Shown: positions 26,953 to 36,655, numbered from the stretch's first letter. The stretch is DNA of 64,000 nt from JBNGOQ01 sp050589645 (GCF_050589645.1 NZ_JBNGOQ010000001.1:1240001-1304000); one strand, 5' to 3'. Notes: generated by a model not told the origin, from the sequence alone. Numbers and translations are program-made.

Positions 26953-28941
26953 CTATTTATTTTCTTTCTCTATTTCCGTGGGTTTTTTATCCACCACTTC
27001 CTCGGTATCGTCTTTAGCAGTATCTTTTTCAAAGGGTCTTTTTCCAAAAATTTTCTCCAAATCATCCTTGAAGATGACTTCCCTCTCCAACAGGCGCTCT
27101 GCCAACTCGGTGAGTTTGTCCTTGTGTTTGTCCAACAGGGCTACCGCCCTTGCGTATTGTTCCTCTATCAGCTTGGAGATTTCAGTGTCTATTTTTTGAG
27201 CCGTTTCCTCACTATAGGGCTTGGAGAACCCATAATCGGTCTGACCGGATGAATCGTAATAGGTGAGGTTTCCTATCTCATCGTTGAGCCCATATACGGT
27301 AACCATGGCCCTGGCCTGTTTGGTCACCTTTTCCAGGTCGCTAAGGGCACCTGTAGAGATTTTATCGAAGATGACTTTTTCGGCGGCCCTACCGCCTAGG
27401 GTAGCACACATTTCATCCTTCATTTGTTCTGGTCGTACAATCAGGCGTTCTTCCGGTAAATACCAGGCAGCCCCTAGGGACTGCCCTCTGGGAACAATGG
27501 TTACTTTGACCAAGGGAGCGGCATGTTCCAACATCCAGCTTACGGTCGCATGGCCGGCTTCATGAAAGGCAATGGTCTTTTTCTCCCCGGGCGTAATGAT
27601 CTTGTTCTTTTTTTCGAGTCCCCCAACAATCCTATCCACGGCATCGAGAAAATCTTGTTTGGTCACCGCTTTTTTCTCCTTACGGGCCGCGATCAATGCG
27701 GCTTCGTTACAGACATTGGCAATATCCGCTCCGGAAAAACCAGGGGTCTGCCGCGCTAGAAAATCAAGATCTAGGGTTTCCGCTGTTTTTATGGGTCTGA
27801 GGTGCACTTCAAAAATTTCCTTCCGCTCCCTAATATCGGGTAGGTCTACATAAATCTGGCGATCAAACCTACCGGCCCGCATCAAAGCTTTGTCCAATAC
27901 GTCTGCCCGGTTAGTGGCCGCCAATACAATGACATTGGTGTTAGTGCCAAAACCGTCCATTTCGGTCAGCAACTGGTTCAAGGTGTTTTCCCTTTCATCA
28001 TTGGAACCGGTGAAATTGTTTTTTCCACGGGCCCTACCAATGGCATCAATTTCGTCAATAAAGATGATTGCAGGTGATTTATCCTTTGCCTGTTTAAACA
28101 AATCTCGAACCCTGGAAGCACCTACGCCTACGAACATCTCTACAAAATCGGAACCCGAAAGAGAAAAGAAGGGTACTTTAGCCTCGCCGGCAACCGCCTT
28201 GGCCAAGAGGGTCTTCCCTGTACCAGGAGGGCCCACCAATAAAGCGCCTTTGGGTATTTTGCCCCCTAGGGAGGTGTACTTGTCCGGATGTTTAAGGAAT
28301 TCCACGATTTCCTCTACCTCTTCCTTGGCCCCTTCCAAACCGGCCACATCCTTAAAAGAAGTTCTTGTATCCGTTTTTTCGTCGAAAAGTTTGGCCTTGG
28401 ACTTCCCGATATTGAATATCTGTCCGCCAGCACCGCCACCACCGCCGCCAGACATACGGCGCATGAGGTAAATCCAGATTCCTATGATAAGGACAAAAGG
28501 TAAAATACTGAGCAGCATATTTCCAATGATATCCGACTCGGTATCATAGTCCACAATGGTATCTAAATTGTTTTCTTTCTTCAGGTTTTTTATTTCGTTC
28601 TCGAAATTTTGGAGGTCGCCGTAATCCAGTATGTATTGGGGTGTCATGCCCGACGTAATAGCAAAAGGTTTGTCCGCAACGTCCTTGTGCACGTCCTTTT
28701 GCAGCGCTTCATCGGTCAGGAAGACTTTGGCCTGTCGGGTGTTGGTGATAATCAATATTTTATCGATATCACCGTTTCTAAGATACTCTTGGAGCTCGGA
28801 GGTCGTCGTCTTTTTTGTATTGGAGAAGCTATCGCTACCAAAGAACTGCACTCCGATCAACAGTACCGCGATTAACCCATATATCCACCACGAGCTGAAC
28901 TTAGGTTTTTTGGGACTAGTATTATTATTGTCTTTTGCCAT
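26953..28941 (-). CDS. ftsH: ATP-dependent zinc metalloprotease FtsH
   Basis: 662 residues. Two membrane helices (about 17-35 and 142-162) border a periplasmic domain. A Gly-rich linker (SGGGGGGAGG, 164-173) leads to the AAA+ module with Walker A GPPGTGKT (237-244), Walker B IIFIDEIDAIG near 295, and the second region of homology. The zinc protease motif HEAGH is near 457. FtsH removes misassembled membrane proteins and controls lipid and stress enzymes. The C-terminal tail is acidic and low in complexity. It starts 6 bp after rsfS ends. Confidence 0.97.
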   Translation of the reverse strand: MAKDNNNTSPKKPKFSSWWIYGLIAVLLIGVQFFGSDSFSNTKKTTTSELQEYLRNGDIDKILIITNTRQAKVFLTDEALQKDVHKDVADKPFAITSGMTPQYILDYGDLQNFENEIKNLKKENNLDTIVDYDTESDIIGNMLLSILPFVLIIGIWIYLMRRMSGGGGGGAGGQIFNIGKSKAKLFDEKTDTRTSFKDVAGLEGAKEEVEEIVEFLKHPDKYTSLGGKIPKGALLVGPPGTGKTLLAKAVAGEAKVPFFSLSGSDFVEMFVGVGASRVRDLFKQAKDKSPAIIFIDEIDAIGRARGKNNFTGSNDERENTLNQLLTEMDGFGTNTNVIVLAATNRADVLDKALMRAGRFDRQIYVDLPDIRERKEIFEVHLRPIKTAETLDLDFLARQTPGFSGADIANVCNEAALIAARKEKKAVTKQDFLDAVDRIVGGLEKKNKIITPGEKKTIAFHEAGHATVSWMLEHAAPLVKVTIVPRGQSLGAAWYLPEERLIVRPEQMKDEMCATLGGRAAEKVIFDKISTGALSDLEKVTKQARAMVTVYGLNDEIGNLTYYDSSGQTDYGFSKPYSEETAQKIDTEISKLIEEQYARAVALLDKHKDKLTELAERLLEREVIFKDDLEKIFGKRPFEKDTAKDDTEEVVDKKPTEIEKENK

Positions 28942-28947
28942 TATATT

Positions 28948-29325
28948 TTACTGATTAAAACTACCTTCTACCATGGTGACCTTGGCATCTCCCCAAAGGC
29001 CTTCTATATCGTAGAATTCCCTAACATGTTTTTGAAAGACATGCACAACTACATTAACATAATCCAGCAACACCCATTCAGCGTTTTCCGAACCTTCAAT
29101 ATGCCAGGGTTTGTCTTTGATTGATTTACTAACTGTTTTTTGAATCGAACTGACGATTGCATTTACATGCGTGTTGGAAGTACCATTACAAATTATGAAG
29201 TAGTCACAAACGGTATTTTCTATTTCTCTAAGATCTAATAAGTTGATGTCATTTCCCTTTACTTCTTCTATTCCATGTAAAATTAAGGCGATTAACTCAT
29301 CTGCACTAGCTTTCCTTTTCTGCAT
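28948..29325 (-). CDS. rsfS: Ribosomal silencing factor RsfS
   Basis: 125 residues. RsfS binds ribosomal protein uL14 and stops subunit joining when nutrients are short. Typical segments: DLREIENTVCDYFIICNGTSNTHVNAI (about 47-73), WHIEGSENAEWVLLDYVNVVVHVF (about 90-113). It is the first gene of the leftward operon with ftsH. A -7 box TAACTTTG is at 29352..29345, 20 nt before the start codon, without a well-placed -33 TTG. Confidence 0.95.
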   Translation of the reverse strand: MQKRKASADELIALILHGIEEVKGNDINLLDLREIENTVCDYFIICNGTSNTHVNAIVSSIQKTVSKSIKDKPWHIEGSENAEWVLLDYVNVVVHVFQKHVREFYDIEGLWGDAKVTMVEGSFNQ

Positions 29326-29418
29326 TCAAAAGTTTTAATTTATACAAAGTTATTATTTTTTTGTTTTCTTAGCTATTGTTTTTAACATAAGATTGAACTA
29401 CCGCACAACGGCCGTCCT

Positions 29419-30150
29419 ATGCAGATACTCAAACTTAATGCCACGGATTCAACAAATTTGTATCTTAAGAATTTGATGCTCTCCGAAACGCTTGAAGATT
29501 ATACCACCGTTATTGCAAACAAGCAACTAAAGGGTCGCGGACAAATGGGTACAGCGTGGGCATCCCAGGCAGGTAAAAACCTCACATGTAGTGTTTTAAA
29601 AAAATTTGATACCTTTTCGATCGCCGATAGGTTTCTACTGAACATCTGTGTGTCCTTGGCGATCTGCCGCAGCTTAAAACAACTTCAAATTCCGGATCTA
29701 CGTATTAAATGGCCTAACGACATTCTGTCAGGTCACCATAAGATTTGTGGTATCCTCATAGAAAACATCCTCTCGGGCAGGAATATCGAGGCAGCGATCA
29801 TCGGTATTGGCATCAACGTAAATCAGGTAGAATTCAAGGGACTTCCCCAAGCCTCCTCGCTAAAACGCTTATTGGGACGGACCCTGTCGCTAGAAGAGTT
29901 GTTGCAATCCATATTGGAAAGCCTGGCCCATTATTTTTCTGTATTGAGCAACAAACCGGCCGAGGCACTGCACGCTTCCTATGAAGATCTGCTGTTTAGA
30001 AAAGGGAAACCCTCTACTTTCAAAAACAAGGCCGATGAGATGTTCATGGGTTTCATAGATGGGGTCTCACATGATGGAAAACTGCTGGTCATCCTAGAGG
30101 ATAACATAAAACAGGCGTACGATTTAAAGGAAATACGTCTCCTGTACTAG
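29419..30150 (+). CDS. birA: Biotin--[acetyl-CoA carboxylase] ligase, monofunctional
   Basis: 243 residues, group I ligase without the DNA-binding domain of E. coli BirA, so it attaches biotin but cannot repress. The biotin/ATP motif is KGRGQMGTAWASQAGKN (about 36-52) and the second motif KWPNDILSGHHKICGILIE (about 94-112) includes the catalytic lysine. Its clients would be biotin carriers such as the pyruvate carboxylase at 41.9-45.3 kb. It is divergent from rsfS (93 bp) and its stop codon interlocks with that of the SRPBCC gene (shared CTAG). Confidence 0.95.
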   Translation: MQILKLNATDSTNLYLKNLMLSETLEDYTTVIANKQLKGRGQMGTAWASQAGKNLTCSVLKKFDTFSIADRFLLNICVSLAICRSLKQLQIPDLRIKWPNDILSGHHKICGILIENILSGRNIEAAIIGIGINVNQVEFKGLPQASSLKRLLGRTLSLEELLQSILESLAHYFSVLSNKPAEALHASYEDLLFRKGKPSTFKNKADEMFMGFIDGVSHDGKLLVILEDNIKQAYDLKEIRLLY

Positions 30151-30539
30151 AGTTTCCCAAGATTTTCGGATAAGGTCCCAATGAAATTGGTAATGGGAGC
30201 CTTGATCATCATAGCCATCATAGCATTGAATTCCCCTTCAAAACTTAAACGTATCTCACTTTCATTTTCAGACAAGGAAACGATATCCGCCGTCAGTGTA
30301 AAAGGTAACTTGTCACTGGCCGCGCCAAGTACGATTTTGTCATGCGGATTTTGCGCCTTGCGTTCCAGTACAATTTCTGGCATTCCTGCCAGCGCAAAAA
30401 GAAACCTGTCGTCATTCAGGACTTCAAATTTACTGATGGTTTCCGGCATTAGGCGTTCAAAATTTTTGAGATCGGTAAGGAATTCATAGACTTCCTTACT
30501 GCTTTTGGCGACGGTTTTCTTAGGGGTTTCTATATGCAT
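30147..30539 (-). CDS. SRPBCC-family protein, START/Bet v1-like fold
   Basis: 130 residues. The pattern is that of small START-like ligand-binding proteins (SRPBCC): EVYEFLTDLKNFERLMPE near 17-34, a central beta sheet, and a long C-terminal helix (MMAMMIKAPITNFIGTLSENL). Ligand unknown. It starts 4 bp after the end of pyrE and is probably co-transcribed with it. Its end overlaps the birA end by 4 bp. Confidence 0.8.
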   Translation of the reverse strand: MHIETPKKTVAKSSKEVYEFLTDLKNFERLMPETISKFEVLNDDRFLFALAGMPEIVLERKAQNPHDKIVLGAASDKLPFTLTADIVSLSENESEIRLSFEGEFNAMMAMMIKAPITNFIGTLSENLGKL

Positions 30540-30543
30540 ATGA

Positions 30544-31185
30544 TTAAGATTGCCAATCGGAGGGATTGCTTCTCCACTCCAATAGTGTTTTTAGTTGTTC
30601 TTCCCGTATATACTGGGTATCGGATGCCTGTTGTATTAAACTTTCGTAATCGCACAAAGTATGTAGTTCGATCTGTTGCTGTTCAAAGTTCTGGGCGGCC
30701 ACTTCAAAGCCATAGGTGAATATGGCTACCATTCCCTTGATGTTGGCCCCGCTATTTTTAAGGGCATCCACAGCATTTAAACTGCTTTTTCCCGTACTTA
30801 TTAGATCCTCTATGACCACAACGTTCTGATCTGGCTCCAGATATCCTTCAATTTGGTTTTGCCTTCCGTGCGATTTAGGTTCTGGCCTCACATAGACAAA
30901 GGGGAGGCCCAATTGTTCGGCAACAAGCATGCCAATACCTATGGCCCCGGTGGCCACACCGGCGATAACATCTGGTTTGCCATAAAGCGCTTCTACCTGT
31001 TTGGCCATTTCTTCCCGGATGTAATTTCGTATGATCGGATAGGAAAGAATAATCCGGTTGTCACAGTAGATAGGTGATTTCCATCCAGAGGCCCACGTAA
31101 ACGGATTTTCAGGTTTCAACTTAATTGCATTAATTTGTAGTAGAAGTTCTGCTGTTTTTTTGGCGGTGTCTTTGTCTAAAACCAT
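30544..31185 (-). CDS. pyrE: Orotate phosphoribosyltransferase
   Basis: 213 residues from the ATG at 31185; upstream codons are open to 31302 but run into the divergent Nudix gene and are not typical of PyrE. It makes OMP from orotate and PRPP in pyrimidine synthesis. The PRPP motif VVVIEDLISTGKSS is near 120, and the substrate loop VRPEPKSHGRQNQIEG near 98. No attenuator is seen. The start codon faces that of the Nudix gene with 7 nt between them, so its promoter must lie inside the Nudix coding region; TACATTTG at 31197..31190 is a possible -7 box. Confidence 0.95.
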   Translation of the reverse strand: MVLDKDTAKKTAELLLQINAIKLKPENPFTWASGWKSPIYCDNRIILSYPIIRNYIREEMAKQVEALYGKPDVIAGVATGAIGIGMLVAEQLGLPFVYVRPEPKSHGRQNQIEGYLEPDQNVVVIEDLISTGKSSLNAVDALKNSGANIKGMVAIFTYGFEVAAQNFEQQQIELHTLCDYESLIQQASDTQYIREEQLKTLLEWRSNPSDWQS

Positions 31186-31192
31186 GACGCAA

Positions 31193-31780
31193 ATGTATAA
31201 AGTTTTTGTTAATGAAGCCCCCCTCATTTTAACAAATAAAGTATCGGAAACGGCGAACGGCAAGTATTTCTTATTAAACGGTGAAGCTATCAATGATGCC
31301 ATAGACGCCTTGGCAAAAAAGAAGCTTACCGAGGCCTATATTTATCACCCGAATAATGAGGAAATTCTAAAAAAATTCACCAAAAAGATTCCCTTGGTCG
31401 TGGCGGCTGGGGGCGTGGTGACCAATAAAAAGGGCAAGGTGCTGTTTATCTATAGAAATGACAAGTGGGATTTGCCCAAGGGCAAGTTGGACAAGGGCGA
31501 GACCTTGGAAAAGGCCGCTTTGAGGGAGGTAGAGGAGGAGACCGGCGTAAAGGGCCTAAAGATTGAGAACTTTTTAAGGACCACGTACCATATCTTTAAA
31601 AGAAACGGTGTATACAAGCTAAAGGAAGTGCATTGGTTTGCCATGAAGACTTCATATGATGGGCCCTTAACAGGTCAAAAGAGTGAGGGCATCGAAAAGG
31701 TGAAGTGGAAGGGCCCCAAGAAAATACAAAAGGCGCTGGCCAACTCCTACACCAATATCAAAATTCTTTTTAAGGACTAA
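31193..31780 (+). CDS. Nudix hydrolase
   Basis: 195 residues from the ATG at 31193 (other in-frame ATGs at 31160 and 31184 fall in pyrE). The N-terminal 65 residues are an extra domain that precedes the Nudix fold. The Nudix box GKLDKGETLEKAALREVEEE plus TGVKG (about 98-122) has the Gly, Arg-Glu and Glu-Glu residues needed for magnesium. It hydrolyses a nucleoside diphosphate linked to some group; the substrate is not evident. Head-to-head with pyrE. Confidence 0.9.
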   Translation: MYKVFVNEAPLILTNKVSETANGKYFLLNGEAINDAIDALAKKKLTEAYIYHPNNEEILKKFTKKIPLVVAAGGVVTNKKGKVLFIYRNDKWDLPKGKLDKGETLEKAALREVEEETGVKGLKIENFLRTTYHIFKRNGVYKLKEVHWFAMKTSYDGPLTGQKSEGIEKVKWKGPKKIQKALANSYTNIKILFKD

Positions 31781-31796
31781 CACACCTACGGGAGCC

Positions 31797-33548
31797 CTAA
31801 GGGGTACCTTGTGCAATCCGGTAGACCGGATATTGCAAATGGGAGGCTTCGTAGTATTTAGATCGTTTAAATACCCAATCGAGTTGTGCATACCAATTCT
31901 CCGCAAAAGTTGGGTCCATCTCTTTTTTGGCCAAAAACGCTTCCCGTAACTTTTCGTTGCTTTTTAGAATCCTTAGTGCGTCATCCTCAAATACATAGGG
32001 AGAAAAACCCTCTTTTTGTTGTAAGATTGTGTCAAAAAAGTTCCAATTAAAGAATGAATCCACCGCTTCGGGTTCCAGTGTCTCCATGAGATAGCGGATT
32101 CCGGCCTGGTCCGTTGGAACCAGGTAGTCACCCGCAGCGAACCCTACATTTTTAACGGTAGTGGAGACTTTGGTGTTGTAGTGCGGATAGTGGCCTTCAT
32201 AGGCATTCCGTTGGGTCTCATACTCCAATATGCGATAGCTTTCCACCATAAGAACGGTATCCTTCTCCAAGGTTTCGTAATGTATCTCATTGAGGGTTAA
32301 CAGGTCCATTACCTTATTCCATCCTTTGGGAATAATGTAGGCCTCCGGAATCGGTACCATATGACTTGGGGTATAGTAATTGCGGTACGCCACTTCTTTC
32401 ACAAAGGGTTGGTCCCGATGGTATCTAAGTCGTGGAAACCCGGTCACCTCGCTGATCAGGGTGTCGGCTTCAAATCCTTTAAAACTAAGTTTGGAAACCT
32501 TTGTGGTGTCCAAGGCCCAAGCCACTGGATAGTTTTTCCACTGGGCCCTATCGGCACTGGCCTTTTCACGGAGTTCCTTTATTTTTTTGACGTCGGACTC
32601 CGCAATATCCAAAACCTTGGTCAATAGTGCATAAGTGCCCTGTACCCTTTGTTCATAGGGTTTCAACATATGCGTTTCCACCATAAGTCCCAAAGTATTC
32701 CAAAGGGTGGTGTACCCTGTAGAGTATCTGGGGTGATCCATGAATTGATCAAACCCGGCTTCCGGCACCTTGTTAAAGACGTTCACGTAAGGTGTTATGT
32801 CCCAGTTGGCCTCGCCCAAGGACTTTTCAAGGGCCGGCATCATGTCGTTATGAAGGTAGGACCCGAGAGCACCGCCCAATTTATTGTGCTGTGTAAAGAG
32901 GTGGGTCAACGTATATTGATAGTCGGCCCCATTGCTTACATGATTGTCCACAAAGATATCCGGTTTTACCAAATGGAAAATGGAAGCAAAGGTCCTGGCG
33001 TTTTTGGTATCGGCCTTTATAAAATCCCTGTTTAGGTCATAATTCAAGGCATTCCCCCTAAAACCGTATGCTTTTGGCCCGTTCTGGTTGGCCCTTGTGT
33101 TGGTATTCCTGTTCAGTGCTCCACCCACATTGTAGACAGGTATGGTCACCAAAACGGTGTTTTTTGGAGGGGTTATTTCTTTAAGCGCCAAATCCCTGTA
33201 AAGTTGCATGGTGGCGTCTATGCCATCGCTTTCTCCAGGATGTATGCCATTGTTGATCAGAACAATAGCCTTATCCGCGCCAATTTTTTGAAAATTAAAA
33301 TCGCTATCCCGATTGTAGGTTACCACGTGCAATGGCAGTCCGCTATCGGTCTCCCCGATGGTTTGGATATTGATTTCAGGGAATTCCTTGGCAAGCTGTA
33401 TGTAGAAATCGATTACTTGCAGGTAGGTGGCAGATTCCAGGCCCTTGGAGGTTTCAAAAGGGGTGGGAAACTCGGCTACCTTATCCTCCTGTATGGTTTC
33501 ACATGACACACATAACCATAAAAGGGCTATACCCAAAAAAAGTCTCAT
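31797..33548 (-). CDS. M14-family zinc carboxypeptidase, lipoprotein
   Basis: 583 residues. Lipoprotein signal with Cys16 (LWLCVSC). Zinc carboxypeptidase fold: ligands His and Glu in NNGIHPGESDG (about 95-105), and the third ligand His in VDNHVSNGADY (near 203). A long C-terminal part (about 330-583) extends beyond the catalytic domain. Probably a periplasmic or surface enzyme that trims peptides or cell-wall peptides. Convergent with the Nudix gene, 16 bp apart. Confidence 0.88.
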   Translation of the reverse strand: MRLFLGIALLWLCVSCETIQEDKVAEFPTPFETSKGLESATYLQVIDFYIQLAKEFPEINIQTIGETDSGLPLHVVTYNRDSDFNFQKIGADKAIVLINNGIHPGESDGIDATMQLYRDLALKEITPPKNTVLVTIPVYNVGGALNRNTNTRANQNGPKAYGFRGNALNYDLNRDFIKADTKNARTFASIFHLVKPDIFVDNHVSNGADYQYTLTHLFTQHNKLGGALGSYLHNDMMPALEKSLGEANWDITPYVNVFNKVPEAGFDQFMDHPRYSTGYTTLWNTLGLMVETHMLKPYEQRVQGTYALLTKVLDIAESDVKKIKELREKASADRAQWKNYPVAWALDTTKVSKLSFKGFEADTLISEVTGFPRLRYHRDQPFVKEVAYRNYYTPSHMVPIPEAYIIPKGWNKVMDLLTLNEIHYETLEKDTVLMVESYRILEYETQRNAYEGHYPHYNTKVSTTVKNVGFAAGDYLVPTDQAGIRYLMETLEPEAVDSFFNWNFFDTILQQKEGFSPYVFEDDALRILKSNEKLREAFLAKKEMDPTFAENWYAQLDWVFKRSKYYEASHLQYPVYRIAQGTP

Positions 33549-33606
33549 AGGTCTGAATATTTGCGTTCAAACTACGGACAAAATTAAGCAAAATTAAGGT
33601 TGGGGA

Positions 33607-34011
33607 CTAGGCTACTTTGGTTATCTCTTCAATTTCCCTTTTTCGGATGGGTTTGTTGTTATATTCTATAAGATGGTGGGTCTTGGATTTGAACATTTCC
33701 GATTTTTCATAATCTACCCGGTCTATGGAGGAGGTAATTACATTTACCCGGACCTTCTGTGCAATGGGCAAGGCTATAAACTCTTCCAAAAACTGCCAGC
33801 CGTCCATAATGGGCATGTTGATATCCAAAAAAATCACTTCAGGTAGATCCTCTTGGGTATTTAGGATATCTTTAATGGCGTCCAAGGCCAGCTTTCCATT
33901 TCCGTAGGTCTTTATATCATCGCATAAATCCAAGGATGCGAGCAATTTTTTAAATCCGAAAACGGTAATAGGGTCATCGTCGATAACAAAGATCGAGTTA
34001 ATTTTTCTCAT
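33607..34011 (-). CDS. Single-domain response regulator
   Basis: 134 residues from the ATG at 34011, consisting only of a receiver domain: DDD in FVIDDDPITVFG (about 8-20), phospho-acceptor Asp in VIFLDINMPIMDG (near 64), Thr/Ser in VITSS (about 94-98) and the conserved lysine in NNKPIRKRE (near 122). With no output domain it should act by protein contact. It overlaps the end of the multi-PAS kinase by 14 bp, so that kinase is its likely phosphate donor. Confidence 0.9.
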   Translation of the reverse strand: MRKINSIFVIDDDPITVFGFKKLLASLDLCDDIKTYGNGKLALDAIKDILNTQEDLPEVIFLDINMPIMDGWQFLEEFIALPIAQKVRVNVITSSIDRVDYEKSEMFKSKTHHLIEYNNKPIRKREIEEITKVA

Positions 34012-36655
34012 TAAAATATATATTAAATGTGGTTCCCTTTCCAACTTCACTGCATGTTATTATTTTCCCGTTCATGGATTCGATCTGATTCTTGGTAATG
34101 TACAGCCCTATACCCCGGGCGTCCGAATTGTCGTGAAAGGTCTTGTACATACCAAATAATTTGTCCCCGTTTTTCTTTAGGTCTATGCCCACACCATTGT
34201 CCGCTATGCTGAGTATGGTATGCCCGTTTTGGCTTTTTGCACTAAGCTTGATAACTGGGTCTCGTTCGGGATCCCTATATTTTACGGCATTGGTGATAAA
34301 GTTCATCAAGATACTGTCAGCGTAGATAGGTACCACGTTGATAAAGGTATCATCGGGAACTTCGTTGATAATGGTGGCATTGTGGTTTTTTAGGAAGGCC
34401 ATCAGGTTTTCCTCAACGGCGGCTATTTTCTCATTTAAACGCACGGGTTTTTTCTCCAGATTGGTATTGATGTTTATGGCGACGACCTCGTTGAGGTTAT
34501 CCAAGGTTTCCAATAGGTTGTCCGAGGCCGTAATAAGCATATTCACGATTTTTTTCTTTTCCTGTTCGTCCTTTTCATCGATCAAAAACTCCAACAGCAT
34601 GGAGAAATTTGCGGTATGCGACCTTAGATTATGGGAGACGATGTGCGCAAAATTGATCAACTTTTTGTTCTGGAGGGAGGTTACATTGATCAAGCCCCGC
34701 AATTCCTCTTCTTTTTGCTTTAGGTCGGAGATATCGAGACTTATGCCTACCAGGCCGGAGACTTCACCGTCTATCCCCTTAAGCGGGATCTTGGACGTTA
34801 AAAAGGTGGTTAAGGTGCCATCTTTCTTTATATTGATGGTTTCCTTACCGATCATGGGCTCAAAGGAATCCATGACCCTCAAATCTTCCTCCCTGGAACT
34901 TTGGGCCGTTTCTTTATCGAAGAAATCAAAATCATCCTTTCCTATGATCTCGTTTTCATTGGAGACCCCGCAAAATTGGATTTCGGATTTGTTTACCAGG
35001 ACTTTTTTGGAATCCCTGTCCTTAATGAATACGTTTAGCGGTAGGTTATCGATCAAGGTTTTCAACAACTTCCGTTCTTCCAGTATTTGTAATTCCTTCC
35101 TTTTTGCTTCGGAAATATCCTGTGCGCTGGTCCAAACCAATTTTCGCCCCTTTTTGCTTACCAATATTGATTTGTTGACCAAAACGGTGTACGTAGTACC
35201 GTCCTTCTTGAGGTATTCTTTTTCGATAGGACCTACAACACTGATTTTTTTGAGCTGTTGCATGATGTCCTTGTGCACCTTCTTATGGGTGTCCGGAATA
35301 ATGTCCTTGTACTTTATTTGGGCGATATCTTCTTTGGTATAGCCTGTTTTTTCCGCAAAAGCCGAATTGAAATCCAAAATTTCCCCGGTTTCAAGATCGT
35401 TCAGAACATAGGAAACCGGTGAGAGTTCGTACAGGGCCCTGAATTTTTTTTCGCTCTGCTTTAGTTTTTCCCGGGCCACAACCATCTCCTTGATCATCCG
35501 CCCTTCGGCTAGTAGGGATACGACTTTGCCGTGCTGATCATATATAGGTTTTAAGCTGAAGTCAACGGGAACGGATTCCTTGTTCTTGTCGAAAACGACA
35601 ATTTCACTTCGCATAAACTCGCCTTCCGAAGCAGCTTTCACCACTTGTTTAAGACCGGCCTTTACCAAATCTGGAACAGGCCACCAGTAGGCATCCCAGA
35701 ATTTTTTATTGATAACGTCTTCGGCCTTAAGATCGGCAAATTTAAGAGCTGTCTCATTTATTTCCAGGAAGGTCCCGTCCGGATCCAATATTCCGGTGAA
35801 TTGGTAGGAGGAATTAAAAATACTCCGTACAATCCGGTCTTTTTCTTCCTTTTTTATCTGGGCTTCCACTTCTTCGGTAATATCCTGAAAGGTGCCGATA
35901 AGACCCAGAAATTTGTTTTTCTTAAAAATGGGCTTACCGGCGGCCATGACCCATATTTCCTTACCCTTGGCCGTCGTTAATTGCAGTTTTTCGCTCCAGG
36001 CGGCGCCTTTGGTCATGGCGTTGTCCACGGCCATGGCAATGGTATTCCTGTTATATCCTTCCTTGTAAAACTCTATACCGGTCTCCAAACTGGGAACATA
36101 ACCCAAGGGAACACCATGAATGGCTTTGGTCATATCGCACCAGTACAGACTATCCCTTACGGCATCGTATTCCCAGCTTCCTATTTTGGCAATTTCTGAC
36201 TTGTCCTCAAGGAGGATCTCCAGCTTTTCCAGTTTTATCTCGTTGAGGACCCGTTGGGTAATATCCGAAGTTTGTATAATGATACCGATAACGTTCTCCT
36301 TGTCATCGTACCAGGGTATGTTGGTCCATTCGAACCATTTTTCGTTTTTGTCACTATCGTAATAACGCTCGATCCCTACCTCCTTGGCCTCTCCCATGAG
36401 GCAATTATCCAAGACCTGCTTCCATTCTTTACTTACCGTTCCGAAAAGCTGCTGCAAGGTTTTTCCTATGACCTCGCCGCCGGTAAACTCAAAATCGTTT
36501 ACCCACTTGTCCGAGGCATACACCACCCGCAACTTTTTATCTACAAAAGCGGTAGCCTCTGGCAACTGCTTTATTAAATAAGTAGAGGGGGATATTTTAG
36601 TCTCACGCAGCATATTGTCGAAATTTCCTACTAATGTAAAGTGATTTCTCAACAT
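33998..36655 (-). CDS. Multi-PAS sensor histidine kinase, cytoplasmic
   Basis: 885 residues, with no clear membrane helix. About five PAS domains follow one another (roughly 25-145, 150-265, 275-395, 400-520, 525-650), several with S-box signatures such as YTKEDIAQIKYKDIIP. The dimerisation helix with histidine is in FAHIVSHNLRSHTANF (near 665-680), followed by a HATPase domain (NFITNAVKYRDPERDP, ADNGVGID, ARGIGLYI). The start may also be the ATG at 36613 (MLRETKIS), which removes 14 residues. It overlaps the response regulator gene, its probable partner. Signals could be redox, light or small ligands; none is indicated. Confidence 0.9.
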   Translation of the reverse strand: MLRNHFTLVGNFDNMLRETKISPSTYLIKQLPEATAFVDKKLRVVYASDKWVNDFEFTGGEVIGKTLQQLFGTVSKEWKQVLDNCLMGEAKEVGIERYYDSDKNEKWFEWTNIPWYDDKENVIGIIIQTSDITQRVLNEIKLEKLEILLEDKSEIAKIGSWEYDAVRDSLYWCDMTKAIHGVPLGYVPSLETGIEFYKEGYNRNTIAMAVDNAMTKGAAWSEKLQLTTAKGKEIWVMAAGKPIFKKNKFLGLIGTFQDITEEVEAQIKKEEKDRIVRSIFNSSYQFTGILDPDGTFLEINETALKFADLKAEDVINKKFWDAYWWPVPDLVKAGLKQVVKAASEGEFMRSEIVVFDKNKESVPVDFSLKPIYDQHGKVVSLLAEGRMIKEMVVAREKLKQSEKKFRALYELSPVSYVLNDLETGEILDFNSAFAEKTGYTKEDIAQIKYKDIIPDTHKKVHKDIMQQLKKISVVGPIEKEYLKKDGTTYTVLVNKSILVSKKGRKLVWTSAQDISEAKRKELQILEERKLLKTLIDNLPLNVFIKDRDSKKVLVNKSEIQFCGVSNENEIIGKDDFDFFDKETAQSSREEDLRVMDSFEPMIGKETINIKKDGTLTTFLTSKIPLKGIDGEVSGLVGISLDISDLKQKEEELRGLINVTSLQNKKLINFAHIVSHNLRSHTANFSMLLEFLIDEKDEQEKKKIVNMLITASDNLLETLDNLNEVVAININTNLEKKPVRLNEKIAAVEENLMAFLKNHNATIINEVPDDTFINVVPIYADSILMNFITNAVKYRDPERDPVIKLSAKSQNGHTILSIADNGVGIDLKKNGDKLFGMYKTFHDNSDARGIGLYITKNQIESMNGKIITCSEVGKGTTFNIYFNEKN

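Noticed and set aside
34338..35342. 334-codon plus-strand frame
   Set aside because: It lies wholly opposite the multi-PAS kinase gene and its protein is rich in Ser/Phe/Leu runs with no known domain; an antisense shadow of a well-supported gene.
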